From assembly GCA_015657535.1 (NCBI GenBank), contig JADHZB010000693.1, positions 1-17,500 on the forward strand: a DNA stretch of 17,500 nucleotides, in the 5' to 3' direction. The position numbers were made by a program, and so were the translations under genes. This stretch comes from Nephromyces sp. MM_2019. Taxonomy: Eukaryota > Apicomplexa > Aconoidasida > Nephromycida. Position 1 is the stretch's first letter. The number at the start of each line of letters is the position of its first letter. Below the pieces are notes generated by a model. The model worked only from the letters and a program-made list of their open reading frames with translations. It searched no databases and was not told the origin of the DNA. Positions 1 to 6,726 of this stretch are shown piece by piece.

Positions 1-96
1 TGTTTGAGGTGTGGATTCTGTGTATGTTTGAGGTGTGGAATGTGTATATGTTTGAAGTATGGGTTGTGTATATGTTTGAGGTGTGGGTTGTGTGTG
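1..96. repeat. 24-bp tandem repeat, four copies
   Basis: Four consecutive 24-bp units lie at 1-24, 25-48, 49-72 and 73-96. Each begins TGTTTGAGGTGTGG or a one- to two-base variant and ends in a TG/TA-rich tail. The array may start before the window. If the gene whose first exon is at 952-1072 continues leftward, this array lies in one of its introns. Confidence 0.9.
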
Positions 97-951
97 TACA
101 TACAAATGTGTATAAAAAATCGTATTAATATATGTGTATGTGCAAAAGTTAGAAATTAGGTTGAGGAGATTAAACACAATCATATTTTATCAAGTTATAC
201 TTTTTCTTATAACACATATAAAAAATTATAGGTTATATATTATTTATTATTTATATTACACACTACACAATATACAGTTAAATATGTAATCTTATAAGTA
301 AAATTAATTAGTCCTTATTCACAAAATTTTATATTACTTATAAATTTTTAATCAATGTGCAGACATACATATATATATGCACAAACACACACAAGGAAAT
401 GGACAGGAATGGTGGGAAGATGAGAGTTATATATATATATATATATATACAAACTTAGTGTGTGTTAAATATATATATATATATTGCTGTAGAATGTATA
501 GAGTTGTTTACAGTATTATAAGTACAAAGTTGTATAGAGTGTAAGTTGTATCTATTAAGCGTGTGCGCGCATGTGTGTAATAAATATAAAAGGTGTGTGT
601 GTGTGTGTAACATCTATAGAAGGAATGTGTGTGTGTATGTTATATCTATAGAAGGTGTGTGCGTGTGTGTGTATGATATCTATACAAGGTCTATGTTTAA
701 TATAGAAGGTGTATGTTTAATATAGAAGGTGTATGTTTAATATAGAAGGTGTATGTGTAATATCTATAGAGGGAATGTGTATGATGATGTCTGTAGGACG
801 TATATAAAAGTGTTTAATGTCTATATGACTATGTTTGCATGTATAAAATATAAGGTGTAGGTTAGAGATGTATAATAAAACTGTATGGTTGTCTGAATAT
901 AATCTTATACATATCGCACACACACATAATAATATACAAAACAAAACAAAC
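97..951. other. TG/TA-rich non-coding stretch, probable intron
   Basis: No convincing exon is visible on either strand. The stretch holds AT-rich sequence at 115-360, (AT)n runs at about 427-449 and 466-484, and TG-rich degenerate repeats from 560 onward built on the phrase ATCTATAGAAGG followed by (TG)n. By position it would be intron 1 of the minus-strand gene that starts at 1072. The next exon is not visible here, so it would lie beyond the left edge or be too short to recognise. Confidence 0.5.
692..771. repeat. 20-bp tandem repeat
   Basis: Three exact 20-bp units (TATGTTTAATATAGAAGGTG) lie at 692-711, 712-731 and 732-751, followed by a diverged fourth that contains ATCTATAGAGGG. The unit is related to the longer degenerate TG/ATCTATAGAAGG repeats at 590-690, which suggests local expansion of one ancestral unit. 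Confidence 0.9.
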
Positions 952-1072
952 CATTGCTGGTGTCTTCTTCTTCAGTATAATTACTTTCTTCAACAGTGGG
1001 TGTGTATGAGTCGCAGTTTGTTTTGTTGTTTGACTCTTCAGGCGCTATGGCCTGTTCCCAACTGTCTTCCAT
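952..1072 (-). CDS. First exon of an unidentified gene (5' part only)
   Basis: On the minus strand an ATG at 1072-1070 opens a frame that starts MEDSWEQAIAPEESNNKT and continues through a glutamate-rich stretch (VEESNYTEEED) to about residue 40. The surroundings are TG/TA repeats, and this is one of the few nearby stretches with ordinary amino-acid composition, which is the main reason to call it coding. The predicted donor is AATG|GTTTGT, leaving one base of a split codon (exon end 952). A second possible donor, GTATAT at 937, would end the exon at 938 in phase 0. The peptide is acidic and looks like a disordered N-terminus. The start context is CAAATGG. No later exon is visible to the left, so the product is unknown and the gene runs off the window. 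An unseen upstream exon cannot be excluded. Confidence 0.6.
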
Positions 1073-1402
1073 TTGATTAGGGAGGATAATAATTTATGAG
1101 ATTAAATGAGGTATTTGTGTGTTTATTTATTTGACAGCACACACACATACGAAATGTTGAAAGAAGAGATAAAACAATAGAATTTTAAATATATATAATT
1201 CACATTATATGTGGCTAATATGTTGTGTATGATATGTATATCTCTCTGTGTGATTGTATAGTAACAATTGAAAAAGTGAGTAAAATTACATAATTAAATA
1301 GCGCTTATTTGTGTGTATATATGTATATGATGTGTGTGTATATGTACCCTATTCGTGTATGTGTATATGTATATACTTGTGTGTATATATGTGAATGTAT
1401 GT
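1073..1402. other. Non-coding 5' flank with TG/TA repeats
   Basis: This is the upstream flank of the minus-strand exon at 952-1072. It contains a CA run at 1139-1150, AT-rich sequence, and TGTGTATATG-type repeats from about 1305 to 1400. I see no promoter element I can name and no coding sequence. Confidence 0.5.
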
Positions 1403-2520
1403 GTGAATATACAAGTATATAAACCTATGAATATGTACGAGTGTGTATAATATCCCCCACGCAAAGAAAATAAAATAACACACTGTAAGTACACTAGAAA
1501 ACAGAATATGCTAGGTACACTAACCTAACCAGAAGAATGTTACTAGCATACACACAAGAGAGTAGCTCAATGCTAGATAATCTAGCACAATCAAGGTAGA
1601 ACACAAACTAACACCAGAGAGAGGTATGAACTATAGTTTTACAAAAAAAAACTAAAAGAAGTGAAAACCACAAATAACAAGATTTAACAGAAACTCTAGA
1701 ACAAAAAGGCTTAAAAATTTGGAAAGGATAAGACTCCTACAATACCCGCCTAAACTCAAGAATATCCGAATCGAAACAGAAACGAAACTATGAACTAATG
1801 AAAAAGGGAACATAGACAGAATATATATATATATAAGATAAACTTTTTACCATTGAAAATTTACGTTTTCAATCCCCCCTCATTTTTCCTCTCATTCTCT
1901 CAATAAATTAAGTTTTAGAATAATAAAACCCTTGTTCCCCAAGTATACCTTTCTATCGACATTAAAGTGTTACGTATTTCGCGGGCTAGTTTATCGTTCT
2001 TTAATTAAGATAATTCTAAGATAAAAAAAGTAAAAATAACCCAACTTAAGTATACATCGTCATACGCTATAGTTAGTGATATTTAGTCTAAAAGAGAGAC
2101 GCTAGTCTAAATCGATCAATCTCTGTATTTAGCCTAAGACATAACAGTGTTTATGTGAATATACAAGTATATATACCTACCTACATATATGTTTATGTAT
2201 GAATATGTTTTTAGATATATAAGTATATATATCTATGTTTATGTATAAATATGTTTATAAGTATACAAATATGTTTGCCTATGTTTATGTATGATTATGT
2301 GTGCAAATATATAAGTTTGTACGTTATAATATCCTTATAACCTATCCAACAAAAAAAAAAAATAAGATAAAAGTGTAACTACACTCCAAGATAACAACAC
2401 GCTAGCAAATAAATCTTACTAGGACTGACAATCTAATGTGAATTAAATCAGCATAAACTAAGCCTAGTAAATCACACTAGCATTTCTTCAACAAAGCTCA
2501 AATAAAAAGCATAAAATCAC
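1403..2520. repeat. Diverged local duplication, rich in CTAG
   Basis: Colinear matches suggest two old copies. A 24-base match (GTGAATATACAAGTATATAAACCT at 1403, one mismatch at 2155) is followed by TATAATATCC at 1446 and 2325, then GTAA-TACACT at 1485 and 2375, and ACTAGCAT at about 1548 and 2475. The growing offset (752, 879, 890) is explained by extra TATGTTTATGTATG-type repeats in the second copy at 2185-2300. The stretch is less TG-rich than its surroundings and has about a dozen CTAG tetramers within 1 kb. I found no open frame with a start, no RNA gene and no transposase. Confidence 0.45.
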
Positions 2521-3230
2521 AAAATCAAGATAGCAAACTAAACGAGAAGTTTCATAAAATACCCTAAGAAACACTTTAATTGATATATATAGAAAGGAAA
2601 AAGCTTCATAGAAAAAATTAGAATGTTTTAATAGCAGATTTTATTAACTTTTAATTTTGCTTTTTTTTAAAAACTTGTACGATATTCATTTTAAGCTTAA
2701 AAAACGCTTTCATAAATTTTGCAAAGCCGAATGAGCTTTTAAAATTGATAGTACCGAATTAACTACAATTTATGTGTTTTTCTTCACTAAGTTTCAAACT
2801 CAAATTAAAAGAATGCTTATCAAACTTACAAACAAACAAAACAAAAAAATTGAATTCGAGTAAAACAAGCAGTTCAAAATGATTACGAAATCTGAGTGTT
2901 GTTATTGGATAAAACGGAAATTCTTAAACAATTTTAGAGTAGTATGAAAAATTCAGAAATTTTGAATAGAGGGGCCTACGGGAAATTAAAATTCTTTTTG
3001 AATGAACAATTCCGAGTTTCTTTTTCAATCAAAAATGTGTATTAATGTACTTATTGTAGGTTTAAGCATGCAAACTTTGTATAATTAATCTAAGAAGCTG
3101 TTTCAATTTTTAAAGTAATTCAAAAGATAGTTATAGCGTTAATAAGTAATAATTTTGATAAAATTATATATAATAATAAATAGAACAGTCCAATAAATTT
3201 AGATAGTTGAAAATTGCGTGTATGCACCTT
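2521..3230. other. AT-rich intergenic sequence without microsatellites
   Basis: This is ordinary AT-rich sequence with short homopolymer runs and almost no TG/CA repeats. Frames are closed frequently on both strands. I see nothing to annotate. Confidence 0.5.
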
Positions 3231-4960
3231 CTTAATTCTGTGTGTATGACTTATATAAACATATATGTGCTTATATGTATTTTTATATTTATGATTTAGT
3301 ATATAAATTTCTCTCAAAAGCCTGTATATATATTATAGACATATGGTTCAATCATATAAATACATGTAAGCTTAGGCCAAAGTGTACATCTATATTCTTA
3401 TAGTTTACCTGTATCTGTGTTTGTTTATTTTATTGATAATACCTAAATTGTTTGTGATATTTTTTTAAAAGGTTAACCAATTTATGTGTGTGTATAATAA
3501 AATACATAAACAATAAGAATGTTATGGATATATATATTTATATATGCTAATAATACCTTTTTGGAGGGAAAATTTTTTGGGTAACATACAAAAAAAAATT
3601 TAAAGTTATAAAATTAGGAAATGTGTTTGAAAAGTAATGAATAAAATAGATTTATGGAGTTAGTCGGAAAATTGTACACTTTTTTTGATAAAAAATCATT
3701 ATAGGTATGTTAGGTTACACATATATATATTGTATATTAAATATAAATGTGTATTTGTTGATCATTATATATAAATATGTGTGTGAAAGTGTATTATTTA
3801 TAGTTTGAGTATAAATAATTGTATTATTCATAAATTAGATATACATATATGTTTGTTTCTATAATTTAAAGTTAAAATTTAAATGTGTGTGTTTGTGTTA
3901 TCTTATAGTTAGATGGGATGGTAGTAAATATTTAGTGATATGTAGTAAACTAAAAGATACACGTTTATAATATATCCAAAACATAAAATAAATTATTTCA
4001 ATATATATAAAACATAATGAAGTTATAAATAACAAAAAGTGATATCCAAAAAAAATAGAAAGATAGAGAATATATATGTAAATATATATTGTAAACCCAT
4101 TGAAAGTAAATAAAAAATATCCCTTTCTAGAAAAAAAAATCTTGAAATTATTTTCATACTCATAATTTAACTTTACACACACATATTAAGTTCATTATCA
4201 TTATTTTTGATATTATTCTTGGTGTAATTTTGAGTCAAATTTTTAAAATCTTCAAATTTAAATTCAATTTCACATCCTCAAACAAATGAGCCCTTTTCGT
4301 GAATGTGTGTGTGATCTGTGTATATATAATATATCTTGTGTGTGTGTTTTTAAAGGCATATTCTCTATATGGGTTGTGAGTGTGCGTGTCTGTTGTAGGT
4401 GTATATTGTGTGTATATTAATAAGATATATATATATATATATATAATTTATTTGATTATTTTTTTCTTTTTATTTTTTGGGAGGGTACGATTTAAGGTAT
4501 ATCTTTAAAGCATGTATATTGTGTATATACACAAAGTAAAAGGGTTTATATGATTAAATGTGTATAGCTGTATAATTTGTGTTTTATTGTATGTATGTAT
4601 TGATATGATATCTTTCACAGCTATTTTATAATAATTTATATTTCTGTGTGTGTATATAAACATCTTCATTATATTCCAATTACGCCTTTGTTATATATAT
4701 ATGTATACACGCATTTAAAAAAATATATAATATCTGTGTTTGTATTGCGTGTGTGTGTGTGTCTCTATACCTCTATGTGTGTGTATTTATATTGTGTATG
4801 TGTCTCAATACCTCTATATGTATCTCTATAACTTTATATTATCTCTGTCTCTATATTTTCTCTATGTTCTTTATATTGTGTGTATCGATATAAAGAGCTA
4901 TCTAGAATGTATCTTTCAAGGAGTGTATATAGAATATAGACACTACTAAAACATGTGTAT
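3231..4960. other. TG/TA-rich intergenic sequence
   Basis: The plus strand is dominated by TGTGTATATA-type repeats, with (AT)n at about 4424-4444 and CTCTATACCTCTATGTGTG-type repeats at 4760-4830. The apparent open frames here are made of Tyr, Ile, Cys, Val and Leu from repeat translation and are not credible genes. The stretch is the 3' flank of the minus-strand gene ending at 5126. Confidence 0.55.
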
Positions 4961-5162
4961 ATGTGTGTGTAAACCCCTCCCGCCCCAAAATGAAACTATC
5001 CAAACAGACTCATGTGTGTGTGTTAACTCCCCCACCCCACCTACCCTCCTGCGCCCACTCAAAATAGGATAATAAAACATCTGAACAGATTTAGGTTTGT
5101 GTAAACCCCCACTATAAAAAATAAATTAATGAACCATCTTAATAGACCCTTGTTTGTGTGTA
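4961..5162. repeat. Degenerate tandem repeat of about 60-75 bp, three copies, over the 3' end of the AP2-like gene
   Basis: Three copies start at about 4968, 5022 and 5099. Each reads TGTTAA or TGTAAA, then a run of C, then A-rich sequence, then AACAGA or AATAGA, then TTTGTGTG-like sequence. Copies 2 and 3 are the closest. Copy 3 overlaps the last ten or so codons and the stop codon of the minus-strand gene. Copies 1 and 2 contain unusually C-rich blocks (CCCCTCCCGCCCC; CCCCCACCCC) for this AT-rich DNA. Confidence 0.7.
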
Positions 5163-5455
5163 GTAGAATGAATGTCTTCAAGTAATAAATCAGCCTTCTT
5201 TTGTAATATTTCATTTTCAAGGTGTTGTGCCTTTAATTTTTTTAATTCATGAAATGTAACAGCTATACCCTTTGAACGTAATTCATTTAACCAACTTAAT
5301 TGAAAACCCATTTCTTTACAATATTTTATACAAAATTTTTGGGCTAATGGCCATAGGCCTAATATATTGGCTGCATGAAGTAAATCTTTTAATGTGAAAT
5401 AACCAAATGTACTTGATTGTAAAAACGGTAAATTGTTTTTCATTAATAGGTAATC
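5126..5455 (-). other. C-terminal region of the AP2-like protein, family not recognised
   Basis: This last exon encodes 109 residues. It begins DYLLMKNNLPFL, is followed by a hydrophobic aromatic helix-rich stretch (FTLKDLLHAANILGLWPLAQKFCIKYC), then a charged, coiled-coil-like helix (LKKLKAQHLENEILQKKADLLLED). It has balanced composition and no low complexity, unlike the flanking introns, so it is a real folded-looking region. It does not clearly match the C-terminal ACDC domain known from other apicomplexan AP2 proteins, although I could not test this. The acceptor is TTTATACAG|GAT, preceded by a C/T tract. Confidence 0.6.
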
Positions 5456-6687
5456 CTGTATAAATATGTGTATGAGGGTGGAGGGGGAGAATGAATTCAT
5501 ATTATATGTGTGTGTGTGTAGAAATCTTGGTATGTGTGTATGAGAGAGGAGGGGGGGAAATAATTAGATGTTTGTATTTCGAAATTATGGATGTATGTTT
5601 AAGTGTGTGTGTAGTTTATTTAATGTATTTTTGTGTTTGAAATTGGTCAAATAAGTGTATGAATACGTGTATGTGTAAATTATTTAATCCAGTTGTATGC
5701 TTGAAATTGGTCTAATAAATATATATATGTGTATGTGGAAATTATTTAATCCAGTTGTATGTTTGAAATTGGTCTAATAAATGTATGTATATATGTGTGT
5801 GTGTATATATAACTTACACAATATTCTGTATCTTCACTCCTCTTTTTATTTAAAGCTTTTTTCAATGAATTTCGACCTTTTTCACCCAATGGAATTGAAA
5901 TATTGGGATACCATTCAAGATACACACCATCATGTTCTAAATCAATATCATCTAAGGGTGTATCCAATTCATAATTATCCTCAGATTTTGCCCCTATCAT
6001 ACACATACACACATTTAATGCACAATTTAGGGTTTTGTTAAAGAGTTTGTTTTGTATACACTTTTTACATGCTTAAATATATTTATGTATATATTTATAT
6101 ATTTACAACTAATTTACAGCTATAAAACTATCTAATATACACAATTTATAGTTAAAACATTTCAATTATTTATATGATAATAAAACATATCTGATATATC
6201 AGTTCTTATACTTATCAACACGCCCAATGAGATGTATATATAATTAAATTTTTTTCATAGTGTGTGTATAATTAATATATAATAACTTGTGTATTAATGG
6301 GTATACATACAACTCAATCTTACTTTTTGAGCCTTTCTTTGCCCTTGATGAAGATTTGGTTAATTTACTAAGTATAGAGACCTTTCCATTCTTTGAAAGT
6401 TGAGCGTCAACTATTGCTAAAATATATATACACACAAAACACAGATATCTATATATAATATACACACACAGATATCTATATATAATATACACACACAGAT
6501 ATCTATATATAATATTCACACACAGATATCTATATATAATACACACACACATATATCTATATATATCAAGTGATTTACACACAATCTCAATAAAAATGAT
6601 CTATATCATATCTTAACTGCACATATATATATATATATATATCCATATATATACTCATTAACAGTCACACATCAATTAGCTTTACTT

Positions 6688-6726
<39 letters not shown>

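Larger units (their letters stand above)
5456..5817 (-). other. Intron 5 of the AP2-like gene
   Basis: The donor is TATTGT|GTAAGT at 5817, the best match to the general consensus in this gene, and the acceptor is TTTATACAG at 5456. It contains a 62-64 bp tandem repeat and a duplicated C/T-rich tract near the acceptor. Confidence 0.8.

Noticed and set aside
397..430. Short GC-richer stretch with ATG GAC AGG AAT GGT GGG on the plus strand.
   Set aside because: It enters an (AT)n run within ten codons, with no clear donor. The minus strand reads as a pyrimidine tract without a usable AG.
1853..2022. Open stretch of about 55 codons on the plus strand (includes KPLFPKYTFLSTLKCYVF).
   Set aside because: It has no ATG, no supported splice partners and is short enough to occur by chance.
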